64,000 bases of DNA from Gongronella butleri (taxonomy: Eukaryota > Mucoromycota > Mucoromycetes > Mucorales > Cunninghamellaceae): positions 124,001 through 188,000 of the forward strand of contig JAIWZP010000026.1 in NCBI GenBank assembly GCA_025201375.1. The letters are read 5' to 3'. Below the pieces are notes generated by a model. That model was not told the DNA's origin and ran no database searches. It worked only from the letters and a program-made list of their open reading frames with translations. The translations under genes were made by a program, and so were the position numbers. This document shows positions 1 through 11,961 of this stretch, piece after piece. Numbering within the stretch: position 1 is the first letter of the stretch; each line of letters begins with the position of its first letter.

Positions 1-97
1 TGCCCGTTGTTGCCAGCGTGTGTCTCATCCCCCCTTCCCATTCCTTTGATACGCTTTCCACTCTTTGTATTTTCTCTCTTGCCATTCTTTTTCCATC

Positions 98-3000
98 ATG
101 TCGTATTCGAAACGTTCCAGCACACACAACCTCAAAGCCAAAGTAAAAAAAAAAAACAAAGCGAAACTGGCGACAAAAAAAAAACACGTCGATTTCCATG
201 ATCCAACGTGGGATGACTGACATTTTTTTTTCTAGTTGGCTGCTGATTACAACGACCTGCTCAAGGAATTGTCGTCGCACGAAATCACGTCTGTCGGCTG
301 CTACACGGTCGGTGAGACCATTGGCCACGTAAGTGGATGATGAGCCAGCCCATGGGATGAGTCGTGATCATCCATCATTATCAAAAAAAGGAGAAAAAGG
401 GGGGGGGAGAGGGAAAGAGGAGGAGGCAAGAAGAGGAGCAAAAAAGACGAGGAAGGGCCACCCAATTGATGACCTCAGAAGAGACCAGAGGCAAAAATTG
501 GGGCACGCGCGCGCGGCGCGGACTAAAAAAAAAAGAGAGAGAGGGGGGCCACCTCCTTTATTTTCCATGATTTTGGGTAGACTCATCAGTTTTTACACAA
601 ATAGGGAAGCTACGGCAAAGTTAAGCTTGGTGCACATAAGCTGACGGGGCAGCCTGTTGCTGTGAAAAAGATCAGCAAGCAGCACGCCTCGCTGATTGCG
701 CGTGAAATCCACCATCATCGGCAATTGGAGCACCCAAACATTGTGCGCATCTACGAGATCATGCCCACGGAGACGGCCATTTATTTGTTTGCCGAGTATT
801 GCCCCAATGGCGAGCTGTTTGACTTGCTGACGGCGACGGGCCGCTTTGAAGAAGCGCTTGCACAGCGGTATTTTCACCAGTTGACGTCCGCCGTGGCCGC
901 ATGTCACCGCCTAGGCATTGTGCATCGCGACCTCAAGCTGGAAAACATCCTGCTGGACGCCAACGATAATTGCAAGGTCGCCGACTTTGGCTTTGCGCGC
1001 TTTGCCGACCAAAAGCAGCTGCTTGATACCTTTTGTGGGAGTTTGGCCTATTCCGCCCCAGGTAAGAAATTTATTATTAATGGTGACACAAACAGAGGGA
1101 GGGGAAACAAAAAAATTAGGGGGGGTGTGTGTGTGAGACAAGGCAACGAACTCTAATCAATTTTTTTTGGGGGGAATTAGAGATGATCCTGCGGGAAAAG
1201 TACACAGGGCCAGAGACGGATCTCTGGTCACTGGGTGTGATCCTGTACACGCTACTTGCAGGCGAATTGCCATTTGATGACGATTCGGAAGCCGTGGTGC
1301 AGCGCAAAATCGTCAATGTCGATTATGCGATGCCCAGCTACTTTTCGCTGGACGTGCAGGATTTAATTCGAGGCATTCTGAAGCGCGATCCCGCCGACCG
1401 GCTCACGATGGATCAGATCACACAGCATCCATGGATGCAGGCCAATCTCGCGCCTTCTTCCATGGTCGATGACGACGACGAGGACGAATTGATCGATTTC
1501 GACGACTCGCTGTCGGCATCGACGCGCAATTCCAGCCGCTCAGACCTGGACTCGATCTTTAGCAACAAGCCGTATGCCGACGACGACGATGATCTTGTCA
1601 CGGAGATGTCCAGCCAGCACAACAGCATGATTTTGGACAGCGGCATGACCAGCAGTAGCCATTCGTCGCCGGCGCCAGCATCATCGTCCCGACGCACGAC
1701 CCTCGTCGTTTCCAATGATCAATTGCAGCAGCATCAGCATCAGCAACCGCAGCAACAGCAACATGCGGCACGATTCTCACCACAGGTCCGATTTAGTCTG
1801 GGTATGTTGCGACCCGAGGACAAGGCACGATACGCGGCGGCCGCCAATCGCCCGCCACGCTACTCGGCACCGTCGGTCCATCGGCACTCGAATGGGTCGT
1901 CGCTCGCGTCGTCCAACCCATCCTTGACCAATGCGACTCCAGGAATGACGACAAACAACTACAATCGCACGTCATTGCCCTTGTCTTTGTCTCAATCGGC
2001 GTCGGCATCGGCTCTGTATCAACGACCATCGTCGTTGCAGTCGCTGGATGGCCTTGCGACCGGGTCGCATGCAAGCATTGGCAGCACCATGAGCCAATCG
2101 AGCCAATCGAGCCTCTCGGCCATGAGTGCCACCGAGCAAAAGCTGGCCACGGCGCTCATGGCCGCCGGGTTTGACCAGTATATTGTGCAGTCGATGCGCA
2201 CCAATGTGTGCAGCACGACAAACACGCTGTGGAACATGCTTTTGGAAAAACAGCAGCATAACAACTTGCCATTGGCACACGCAACGAGTCAAATCACGCA
2301 TGAATCGCTCCATTCTTCGAAATTGTCCCTTGCCAACGACCGCTGGTCTTTGCTGCGCACGCCCACGCCGCCCATGCCTGAAAAACGACCCGTGGCGGCC
2401 GTTGATGCCGGTTGCCAGACGACGACGACCAGCAGCAGCAGCAGCACGACAATGACTTCCACGCCCACGCCCACGACTCTCGACACCGAAAGCAAGCGTG
2501 CGCCACTCACCATCATCACGCAACACCCGTTTGTCTTGGATCCCAATGGCCACCCAATCGCAAAAACGTCATCATCGTCGTCGCCACGGTCCATTACGTC
2601 GCTTTCGTCGTCTGTGTCATCGTCGGCCGCGTCGCTCGCATCGACACCCCCCGCGTCTGAAAAGCAAGGCTGGTTGTCGTCGGTGAAATCATGGTTTAAT
2701 AGCGGACAAAAGGAATCGCTTCAACATGGCCGCCCACTTGCGAGCTATCGCGATTTCGACGTGAGGCGCCCGCCCCTTGACGACGATTTCAACGTGTCGC
2801 CCGTCTATCGGTCCGGGTCGCTCAAGAGCCGCCGCCACCTCATGCCGTTCCCAGCCCCAGACATTGCCGATCTCACAAGCAGCCGTCCGCCATCCGCAGC
2901 GTATCCCAAGCAATCGCACTCCACCATGAGCGCCATGCTCGTGCCACCACAGACGACGACGTCGGCTCCCGTGAGCCCAGCCGCCAGCGTCCATGCAAGC

Positions 3001-3774
3001 GCCAATGCCAAATTGCCCGCACTGAACCCATGGACCGCGAAACCCACCTCATTGGCCACCCCCACGCAGCCAAATGAGAAGCGATACTCGGTGTACAGAC
3101 CGCTCCCGCCCCCTCCGAGCTCCTATACCAACAGCAGCCGCAAGAGCAATAATCGCCAGTGCTACCAGCAGCCCACCAATGCCGCAAACGCACCAAAGCC
3201 TACAAGCCCAGGCCTCCAGCACCAGCCATCGCCCCCTCCGTCGCCTGAAGACACAAAACAGGTCCAATTGCCCCTGACACACATGGAAAAGACAACTCCG
3301 GCCGCCGCAGCAGCAGCACCGCCGTCCCCGCCATCTCCGCCTTGCCCGGCCCCCAAACCCCCAATGGCCGCCCAAAGTGTCGCACCCGCACCGCCCCAAC
3401 CTGCATCCTCGCCCATCCCAACCACCATCACATCCACCAACAAGCCGGTCTTGACGGAATCCTTGAAATCATCTGCCCCTTCGCCACGGCCCATGCCCAT
3501 CTTGGTAAGCAAAAAAATGAAAAAATGAAAAAATGGAAAAAAAAGAAAGAAAATAACGCGTGACGCGACGCGACGCGACGCGAGACACGCGCACTGCCCC
3601 TCCCTTTTCCACGCACTAATCTCTTTTATTCTATAGGGCCCAAAGTCCAATGGCATGCCCAGCCGCCGCATGGAGTTCGCACCGCGTTCGCGGCTGTCGA
3701 TCTATGGCATGAATGACAGGCCCAAGATGGCCAGCAAAGCAATCATTGAAGAAGAAGAAGAAGAAGAAGAGTAG
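98..3774 (+). CDS. Kin4-like serine/threonine protein kinase (CAMK-like) with UBA-like segment
   Basis: Exons 98-142, 236-328, 605-1061, 1181-3504 and 3637-3774 join in frame to 1018 residues. The kinase domain covers about residues 36-285. It has a glycine loop (GETIGHGSYGKV, split by intron 2), the VAVKK lysine, HRDLKLEN near 153-160, DFG near 173 and an APE motif whose E codon is split by intron 3. The preceding LLKELSSHEITSVGCYTVGE resembles the lead-in of fungal Kin4/Frk1 kinases. A UBA-like stretch (LMAAGFDQYIVQSM, about 515-560) and a GCQT motif near 610 are also reminiscent of that group. The remainder is low-complexity Ser/Pro/Gln-rich sequence, and the protein ends in eight Glu. In yeast Kin4 enforces the spindle position checkpoint; that role here is only inferred. 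The kinase call is certain and the Kin4 subfamily moderately so. The start is the ATG that gives a short Ser/Lys-rich leader without running into upstream pyrimidine-rich DNA. Confidence 0.85.
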
Positions 3775-4938
3775 CTTGGCTTTTTCCCATTCACACACAC
3801 ACACGCACAGAAGTCCAATTGGGCGCATTGTCTTTCTCTCTCCCTTCCTTCCTAGCGCACAATTGCGCGATTTAATGTCCCTTCGCCCTTTTTTTCTTTT
3901 CATTCCTTTTATACCATAGACCTTTTTTTTCTTTTTCTGTTGTTGTTTACCATTCGCGTCCCTCTCGCCTCCGTCTCCCCCCCTTTTCCTTGCCACCCAT
4001 TCTATACATATTACCTTACTATATATTTATTTTTTTATCTTGTTGTTGGATTGTGTGAATTGTTTTGTTACCCTCTCGCTCCTCTCTCTCTCCACCTCTC
4101 TCCGACCTCTCCCCCCCCCTCTTTCGCCAGTCGCATTCCACTTTTTAATAAAAAAAAAACACGCAAAGTCGTTGAAAGCGAAAATCACATTTTTGTCCTT
4201 CATGGCCCCACGGTAAGATCACGAGCAAATGAATTGATCTGTGCGAGTCTGGTCCTGGTCCATGCACGACGCAGCACAAGATATCATATCATAAACTGGC
4301 GCAACCAACACGCCGGCGCAACCAAATTACCCGCAAAAGGTCGTGTTTTTTCGTTTTATTCGCCTTTTTTCTTGCCATTGTTCCCATCATGCATGATGAT
4401 GCGCGTCGTGCTTTAGCGCAATGGACGCGCGCGTGCATTTTGCACTGACCAATTCGTGGGGTCAAATGTCCAACAGTAGAAAAAAATTAGAAAAACAAGG
4501 TTTACGCGTGGTGTTTCTGGGCAAATGCACTTCATTTCATGGAAACTGGGCCTGTACGACTCCCCCCACCGCGCACTTTGAATTCACCTTTTTCCCCCTG
4601 TCTCCCAAGGCAATGCACGTGGGTCGCGTCTTTCTTTGGCAAAAGAAACAGCACGCAAGGACATCTCACGATCGGGCCACAAAGGAGGCTCGTTTTTTAT
4701 GTGAGGCGCAATGGCGACACAAGAGCAAAGAAAAATAGGGGGGACGAAATGGGGCATGGTCCAAGCTTTTCAAACGAAACACGCTCCTTTTCGTCGTTTT
4801 TTCTCTCCTTTTTTTGATGCCAAGTAAAAAAAAAAAAAAAGAGCACATGAATGGGGGAGGATGATTATTTTTGGTAGCAAGCAATTAAAAAAAAATTATA
4901 AACGAGGGGGGAAGGATAAGAGAGAGGTCACGCGCGGC
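3775..4938. other. Intergenic region, convergent gene ends
   Basis: This spacer separates the 3' ends of the kinase and RING genes. It holds pyrimidine-rich sequence, A runs and an AATAAA at about 4146. Open frames here lack conserved motifs and splice support. No gene was recognised. Confidence 0.6.
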
Positions 4939-6926
4939 CTAGAACAAACAGGTTGCACGAGCATAGGTGACAACGTCTTGTGGAAGCACCATGTCATACT
5001 GATGCGTCTGATTTGGCCTTGGTGCGGGGCGTGTGATTGTTGTTGTTGGTGACAATGGAGGCGACGACGATGATAAAGGCAGCGGGTATGGATTATTGGC
5101 GGGGCGGCGGCGTGGCGGGATATCTGTATAAACGAGAGGCGCACCTGCACCTGCAATGCTAAATGTCCACTCGGCCAGCGTCTTTGACGCGTCCTTTAAC
5201 CACGCCGTGGCATGATTGAAGGCGACACGCGACGACGTGGCATTGCCGTGCTTGGCGGGTGTCGGCAATTGCGCGTAGAAATGGAAACGGATTAAATTCG
5301 CCATATCGGTCGCATACGTGCAATTGGCAGGCCCAAACGCCTGGCGGCACAATGGACACTGCGCCGCGGGCGGCACGGCCCATGATAAGGGGCAGTGGCA
5401 TTCGAGCGGCACAGGCGACCGTTCGTGGAACGACCGATTGGGCGGCGGACGCGCATCCAGCCATGCAGGCTTGCTTCTTTTGCCCATCTTGTGTCGATTT
5501 TTGGTTCTTGGCTTCTTTTCAGACATGCCCGCCAACCCCGGCGGCGACGGCATTTGCATCAACACCGCGACCGCAGGATGTAAAGGCGCATCGCCGCCTA
5601 AAATCGCATGCACCGCGCCGTGTCGCTGCATTTCGTCGTCATCGTCGTCATCCCCACCCGCAGACCCCGACGACGTGTCGTGCTGGTCATGGCACCGCGA
5701 CGTGCAATGACTGAGCCGACACGTGCAGTAAACGCGGTCAAGACATGTTTTGCAAAACGTGTGCAAACAAGGATGAATCGTCACTGGGTCTCGGTAGACA
5801 GAATAGCACACCGAGCACGTATATTCGTCGGGCAGCGGCGTTGAACGGTCGATAATCCTCTAAATCAACGCAAAAACAGAGAGAAAAAAAAAAAAGAACA
5901 AAATACAGTAAGCTTTTCTTTCATCCTTTTTTAGTATTTATATATATATATTTTTTTTTTTTACCAGCAATTGGGTATCCATGTCACTGTACGCGGTCTC
6001 GAGCTCTGTCCTGCACGCGTCGAATTTGTCAGAGTGGGGCATGTCGGCAGGCTTTGTCTTGCACAGCATGTCCATCTGCATCTGGACGGTCTGGCGAAAC
6101 AGGCGCAGCTGCGTCTCGATGTCGATCAATTGCGTCATGCATGACCGCAATTCAGCAGCAGCATAGCGCTTTTTATAAAAAATTGGATAAGCCAAAAGAA
6201 ATCACAGGGAGAAATGCAGATGAGCCCTTTTTGCCCCTTTTTTGTGTTTCTTTTTTTCTTTTATTTTTTTACCTGATCTGGCAGGTTGGCATGATCGGGC
6301 CCTGTGGATGGTGCTAGTGTGGCGGCTGGGGACGTCAATGGTTGGCCATTACCCACTTTATTGGCTGATGGGCGTGTGAGCACATATGCTTGGAGCCATG
6401 TTTGTGTTTCATGCAGCAAGACGGGGTCATGGTTACGCGCAGGGGAGACCTTGTTGACAAAACGAAAAAAAGAGACGGGAGATCAATTGACTTTTTTTTT
6501 CATGCACGGCGGCTGCCATTTCTGGACGCTTGCATGATTTCTGTGCCAAGAAAGCCAAAAAGGGCAGAAATAGCATAGCAAGCCGTACCCACCCACCCGG
6601 CATCGACGATACCCACAATCGACGGCCCACAAAAGTGGATTTTTTTTCATTCTTTCTCTTTCACGCCTTACCAGCGGTGCCAGCGTGTCTGCAAAGGCGT
6701 CGGCGCCGGCATACCACTCGCGGATCGCGCGCTGCGCTTGCTCGTAGACAATGTCCAGCTGGACATGCCAATCCTCCGCTTCCTGCTGCACCACACACGA
6801 TGACATGCTCAAAGCAGAGTCCACCATTGGTGCGGCTGCTGTTTTATCACTCGCTTTGCGTCCATGATCCTTGCGCGATAGCCGTGGAAGCCACGATGGT
6901 GCGCGCAAATGCTTGAAAAGTGACAT
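4939..6926 (-). CDS. RING-finger protein with long insertion inside the RING and N-terminal helical region
   Basis: Exons 6926-6672, 6449-6273, 6168-5965 and 5859-4939 join, all in phase 0, to 518 residues. Residues 1-212 look helical, with heptad-like stretches in exons 1 and 3. The RING half-sites follow: CSVC at 227-230, then CLHTFCKTC at 243-251. The last CPLC pair comes only at about 380-383, so about 128 residues separate the third and fourth ligand pairs. The insert is rich in Cys/His at its start (CTCRLSHCTSRCHD), then acidic and basic. RING proteins are usually E3 ubiquitin ligases; a coiled coil plus RING would fit that, but the substrate is unknown. Alternatively the insert forms its own metal site. 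Its 3' end converges on the kinase gene. The start ATG at 6926 opens a basic leader (MSLFKHLRAP). Confidence 0.75.
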
Positions 6927-7853
6927 GGTGGGGCGAATTGATATAGAAAGAGTGGGAAAAAAAAAGAGAAAAGAGAAAAAAAAAGGGGGGGGGAAGGGGT
7001 AAAAGTAAAAAGAGGTAAAAAAAAAAAAGGAAAAAGGTGGGAAGAATAAAAAGGTGAAAAGGCAAGTTGGCATGATTTTAAATGCGCGAGCGACGCGCTC
7101 ACAAAAAGGAGGAAATGAAATGCGGCAATGCCAAAGAACCAGCGAAATCTTCTAATTTTGCACAAATACACGATGATGGCTGCTGAAATTTTTGCCCGGG
7201 TGAAATCAGTGGCGTCGTGGCGACTCGTGTCAAACAAGCAAGCGAGTGATCCAGTCGTGCGACACAAAGAGGCAAAAGGTGCTTGTTTGATGCTGAGACG
7301 CGTGGCGGACAAAGAAAAAAAGCAAAATATGATAAAAGACGGCAAAGCCGACTGGTTGGCGCGCGCGTCGCGCACTCACGACTGAGAATGCAAGCTCAAA
7401 GCCATGTTTGGCTTGTCTTGCACTCCTCATTAAAAAAAGGGACCTTGCTCGGATCAGATGAGCCACGCCCCCCTTTTTTTTTGCAGCACCGGCCAAGCCC
7501 AATTTATGCACACGCTGTCTTTTTTTACCCCACTGGACACATCGGGAAAGCATCGCGTCTGCCCCTCCACCCAATGAATTGCAAAAATCCCGGAAAAAGA
7601 GGGAAAAAATGGTGATGTGTGTATGTCAAGGGCATCCATGGCCATCCATGAGCGCGGTCCGCGTCGAGTCTGGGGAGGATCCCATCTATTTTCATCAAGT
7701 TGGGTAAATCAAAAGTGTAGATGCAAGCGGCATGCATAGACGAAGGCGCCAAAAATAAGAAAAAATGGCTAAAAGGGGCGAAAAGTAAAAAAAAAAAAAA
7801 GAAGCACAAATGGGGGATGCAAACAAAAGGATGGGATGGGATGAAAAATGGGA
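6927..7853. other. Intergenic region upstream of the RING gene and downstream of the exonuclease gene
   Basis: It contains A/G-rich and T-rich tracts and several ACGCGC/GCGCGC words. It should hold the promoter of the RING gene and the 3' UTR of the Rex1-like gene. No supported open reading frame was seen. Confidence 0.55.
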
Positions 7854-10234
7854 TCACGTCTTGAGTGTGACAAAGCAAGCACCGTGGCGGACTTTGTTGT
7901 ACAGGCGATCCAGCTCCTTTTGGTCGTCGACCGACCATTCAATGGGTTCGCCAATGGTCGTCTTTGATCGGCGACGCTGTTCAAAGGCAAGGAATCGCTT
8001 GAGCAATCTATAAAGAAAAAGAAAAAAAAAGGGGGGGGGGAATGAGGGTCATTTCTATATTTTTTTTTGGCTTTTTTTTTTTTTTTTACCCGTGGAAATG
8101 CGGGTCTTGGCCAATGCCGCCGAGCACGACGATGGCGGTGTTTGTAGGCAGGGCGTCGTAGATGGTCTTGAAGTGTGCATCGAGTGTGGCGGCGCGCTTT
8201 GCCGTCAATGGGTCCTGATCGGGTGTGGCCGAGACCACGGTGGGGACTGATCCGTGGATGTTGTCGCCATTTTCGTCGTCGTCGTCGCCGCCGCCAGTTT
8301 GGCCATGTTCGTAGATACTTTTTGATTGGAACTGGGCAAGCAAAAAGTTTTGATCGCGGCACTGGGCCACAATGGCCTCGACAAGCTTTTCATCCGTGTC
8401 GTAGCGCTGGTACATGTTGCCCAATGCGCTTTGGAACGTATTTGGGCATGCAGGTGGCAATGATTGCATGATGCGGCTCGTGCGATCGCTGCGTTTCAAG
8501 CGGTCAAAGATAAGTTCCAAGGCCACACCATGGCGACCAAACTTGGGTCCGCGCTCCACCTTGAGTTTGAACAGATCCAGCGACGCATTGGCATCCTGCA
8601 CAGAGTCGTGGCGATGCTCCTGAATCTTGCGATGCAGCATTGTCTTGGTCAGCCCACGAAGCGACGGCTGGAACGGAATGCCACGTGCCGAATCGTATAA
8701 AAGCGACGTGTCCGCACAAACAGGATGCGCAAGCTGCAATGCCTTTAAATCTTGGTCGAGACTGTGCCCCACAAGCAGCACATCGTGATCCACTAACTTG
8801 CGCACATGCTTTTGCGCGCGCCGCAGCGAACATTGCGTCGCCTCCATAATTTCACGCGTAATGCCCGAAAATTCCGTCAAATAGTCCACAATTCGGTCCT
8901 CGGGCTTGACAAACTCATCCAGCACCACCTCGCCATCTGCCGCGAGATATCAAAAAATTCAAAAAGCGTTGGTGTGTGCTTGTTTTCACCCCCCTTTTTT
9001 TTCTTTTTTTTCAATTTTTCACTTTTTTCCGCTTTTTTTTCATTTCATACCTTCGCCGACAATGGACACACGCGCCAGGGCGCGACCCTTTGTGGTGAGG
9101 ACCATTTCACAATCGACGGCCATGAGGCGCTTCTTGCCGCCCACGCCGGGGCGCGTCTCCTTCCAATCTTCGGGCAGTGTGACGCTGGGATCGAGGCTAG
9201 GTGGGATCGGATAGCCTGCGTCGCGCATCTGTTCCAGGGTCAGCGTGTACAGCGCGTACCGGTCGCCCGCACCCTCCTTGACGCCTATTGGAATAATTAA
9301 AAAGGGGCATCAAAATGCGTGCTTTTTTTTTTTCTCTTTTTCCCGTTTTTCCTCTTTTTTTCCTCTTCATCTTACGCTTGTTCATGTCTTGCTTGAGGAT
9401 ATCCTTGCGATTGGCGGAAAGCGGTGCCTGGAGGAGGCCGGCCAGGGGTTTTGTGCTGTAGCGCATGTTGTTGAGGCGCAGATCGGTGAGGAACATGTGA
9501 TCAAAAGCTTTGACAAGGTTTGGCATGTTTGCCTTTGCTGCTGCGGTGGGAGGGACGGTGGCGAGGGCAACGGCACGGGGCAATTCGGCATTATTCCGAT
9601 CGACATGCATCCACGACACGTCGAAATCGTCGGCGTAAAGGACTACGAGACGCTGGACGAGCGATTTGCGCGTGATGTGGCAAAAGGGCGGGCTGGGCGC
9701 GTCGGCCAGGACGCAGTAGTACACCAGGTCGCGCAATTGCTGCGTGTTGACAAAGCCCGGCATCGCGTCCGGTGTCAAATGAAGCAAGGCCAAAGGCGTG
9801 TCCACTCCGCCGGATTTCGCCAATTTCTTCGCCATCCGCCGCTCGTTCATCTTTTGTCGGTGCTTGTCACGCTTCGCCAGCGCCTTGGCCTCGCGCGCAG
9901 CCTGCTTGGCACCAGCATCCAGCTGTGCATTCGCTTTGGCGTGCTCTTTTTGCTTTTTGCGCACATGTTTTGGTAACAATGGCGCCGCATGATCGCCCTG
10001 CGCACCACGCTTGGCTGGCACAGACGACAATGACGCATGTTGACCGTCCTTGCCTTGGATCGCCGGCCGGATCGTCGCCGATTCACTCGATCCACTCGAT
10101 TGGCTCGTGTTCACGGCACCGATCGCTCCAGATCCTTGCGCATCGTCGTCCGAGTCGTCAAACTTGACGTGCAGCTTCTTGGACGCATCCGCAACAGCCA
10201 CTTGCTTGGGCGCCTTTGGCTGGAAACGAGGCAT
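7854..10234 (-). CDS. REX1: Rex1/Rnh70-type 3'-5' RNA exonuclease (DEDDh family)
   Basis: Exons 10234-9376, 9284-9051, 8936-8090 and 8007-7854 give 697 residues. The N-terminal 150 residues are Lys/Ala-rich and basic, fitting a nuclear or nucleolar protein. The exonuclease core starts near residue 340. It carries MAVDCEM (Asp344, Glu346), GHSLDQDLKAL (second Asp) and HDSVQDANASLDLFKLK (catalytic His and last Asp), the full DEDDh set. The lead-in LEQMRDAGYPIP is typical of the Rex1/Rnh70/REXO1 branch, which trims 3' ends of 5S rRNA, 5.8S rRNA and tRNA precursors. A roughly 250-residue C-terminal tail contains an Asp/Gly-rich loop. It shares a 387-bp divergent promoter with the glycine-rich gene at 10622. 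Family membership is firm; the Rex1 rather than Rex3/Rex4 assignment rests on size and lead-in. Confidence 0.88.
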
Positions 10235-10621
10235 CGTCGATCTAACAAGCCAAAAAAAAAAAGACAAACAAAAAAAGGAAAGAGGAAGAAAAAAAAAGAG
10301 TTGCATTTTCTTCGGCCTTGCAAACAAAAAAGGCCTGGCGCGCAAAAGGGCACTTTAGGAGCAGGATTTTAATTGACTATTGTGATTGGCCAGTGCCTTT
10401 TGGCCCACTGGCTTGGCATATGGCCAACAATGGCAATGCTAAACAGCCAAATAGCTTATTTTGACAGGCAAGTCCGTTGTACGACGTGCTGCACGCGTGA
10501 TTGGCTGACACCGCACCAGTGTCGGGTATAAAGAGGGCGGGCGCGCCTTTTTGGTGCACGCTTTTTTCTTTTTTTCTTTTACTTTTTTTTTTTTCCCACA
10601 AAAAGCATCAAATCTATCAAC
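10235..10621. promoter_or_regulatory. Divergent promoter region between Rex1-like and glycine-rich genes
   Basis: A 387-bp spacer between two start codons facing away from each other. It has several CAATTG/ATTGGC words. TATAAAG at 10527-10533, about 95 bp upstream of the plus-strand ATG and followed by a GC-rich stretch and a pyrimidine tract, is a likely TATA box for the downstream gene. Confidence 0.55.
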
Positions 10622-10868
10622 ATGTCTGGTGAATCGCAATCGTATCAAGGTAAGAAATCATGAGAAACAAAAAACATCATGATGGCCGGGGCTCATGAAT
10701 TTTTTTTTTAAAAAAAAGGTGGTGGCAACGTCGGCTATGGCCGCCCTGACCCCAACGAGGCCATGCGCTACGCCCAGCAACACCATGGTCAGAGTGAAGG
10801 TACAGAAAATGAAAATGACAAAAAAAGAACTCATTTAGGACTTATCTTGCCCATTTTGCTCATTTTCC

Positions 10869-10908
<40 letters not shown>

Positions 10909-11385
10909 GAGCACAGCAGCCTTTTCTCGTCTGTTCTGGAGCAATTCTCTGGTAACGAAGAAGAGCACAACCGCCCCGTGCAAGAGGAGGATGTGAACCA
11001 CTTGCAAGACGCGCACGACCGCGTGTACAACCAGGGTCGCGCGCACGAGGCGTCGTCGCGCGATTTGGGCTCGGCCGCCGCCATGCAGGCGTTTAAAATG
11101 TTCTCGAGCAAGTCGTCTGGTGGCGGTGGTGGTGGTGGCTCGTCCGAGCTTATTGGCATGGCCATGGGCGAGGCGACCAAGCTGTTCCAAGCGCAAGGCG
11201 GCTCGGCCGGCGGCGGCAGCCAGTCTGAAATGCTCAAGAGCGCCGTGTCCATGGCCATGAAGCTCTACGCGTCGCAAGGCAAGTCGGAGGGTGGCGGTGC
11301 CGGCGGTCTGGGCGCCATCATGGGTATGCTTGGCGGAGGCGGCGGCTCTGGCGGCGCCGCATCGCTCCTTTCCAAGCTCATGTAA
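10622..11385 (+). CDS. Glycine-rich beta-flanking-type protein (DUF7721-like)
   Basis: Exons 10622-10649, 10719-10799 and 10910-11385 join (phase 1 at both junctions) to 194 residues. The N-terminus is hydrophilic with Gln and Gly (GGGNVGYGRPDPNEAMRYAQ). The middle has HDRVYNQGRAHEASSRDLGSAAAMQAFKMF, followed by two related alpha-helical repeats (LIGMAMGEATKLFQAQG and MLKSAVSMAMKLYASQG) separated by Gly-rich linkers. The protein ends in a Gly-rich tail, ASLLSKLM. This pattern matches proteins annotated in fungi as beta-flanking proteins, whose function is not known. A good TATA box lies 95 bp upstream, and codon use is strongly biased to C/G-ending codons, suggesting high expression. Intron 2 holds 35 consecutive T directly before the acceptor. 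Confidence 0.75.
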
Positions 11386-11763
11386 AAAGGATTCTCTGTA
11401 AATAATTAAATAAAAAAATAAAAAACGAGGGCGAGCAAAACCGTCAAAACGACGCGTCCCTTTTTTCTTTTGCTCGTTCTTGTTTTTGTGAGTTTGCCAC
11501 CAGTTTTTTTTTATTGTCTCGTTTCTTCTCACACGCGTTTCATCTCTTTTCGCACCCCTCGCCCCCCTTTTGCCGCGCAGTGACACAAAAAAAAAAGAGA
11601 ACGGCCATTTCCAGCTCCGCTCAGGATGGCCCTCTCACTTTTGCCCCTTTTTTTTTCTTGTCGATTCTTGCCTTCCCCTTTGCTCCTCTTTTTTCTTTTT
11701 TTATTTCTTTTCTCGTCCCTATACCATCTTGTTTTTTATCACTCCCACCTATACCCTTGCCCT
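11386..11763. other. Intergenic region (378 bp)
   Basis: Terminator-side AATTAAATAAAA near 11401 is a plausible polyadenylation signal for the glycine-rich gene. The rest is pyrimidine-rich leader sequence of the ankyrin gene. No separate gene was seen. Confidence 0.5.
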
Positions 11764-11916
11764 ATGAATGACGTTAAAAAGGACAACAAAGATTATTTAT
11801 TAGGTCTGCACTGGGCCTCCACTACTGGCAACGTCGGTAAGAGGCTACAAAAATATTTAAAATAAAAAAAGCGCGCGCGTGTGTGTGTGTGTGCGCGCAA
11901 AATAAAAGAAAGGGTT

Positions 11917-11961
<45 letters not shown>

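Noticed and set aside
1972..2553. 193-codon minus-strand frame opposite the kinase tail
   Set aside because: An antisense shadow of Ser/Thr codons in the disordered tail, with no motif.
3940..4738. Two adjacent plus-strand open frames of 158 and 105 codons
   Set aside because: Both are dominated by T-rich-derived Phe/Leu/Ser and basic low-complexity residues, have no motif and lie in the 3' region of two convergent genes.
6847..7375. Long minus-strand frames around 6.8-7.4 kb
   Set aside because: They read through the pyrimidine-rich leader and promoter of the RING gene. Phe/Ser/Leu-rich composition shows they are by-products of T tracts.
11875..11900. Alternating GCGCGCGTGTGTGTG as Z-DNA regulatory element
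   Set aside because: It lies inside intron 1 of the ankyrin gene and is short. A structural role cannot be supported from sequence alone.
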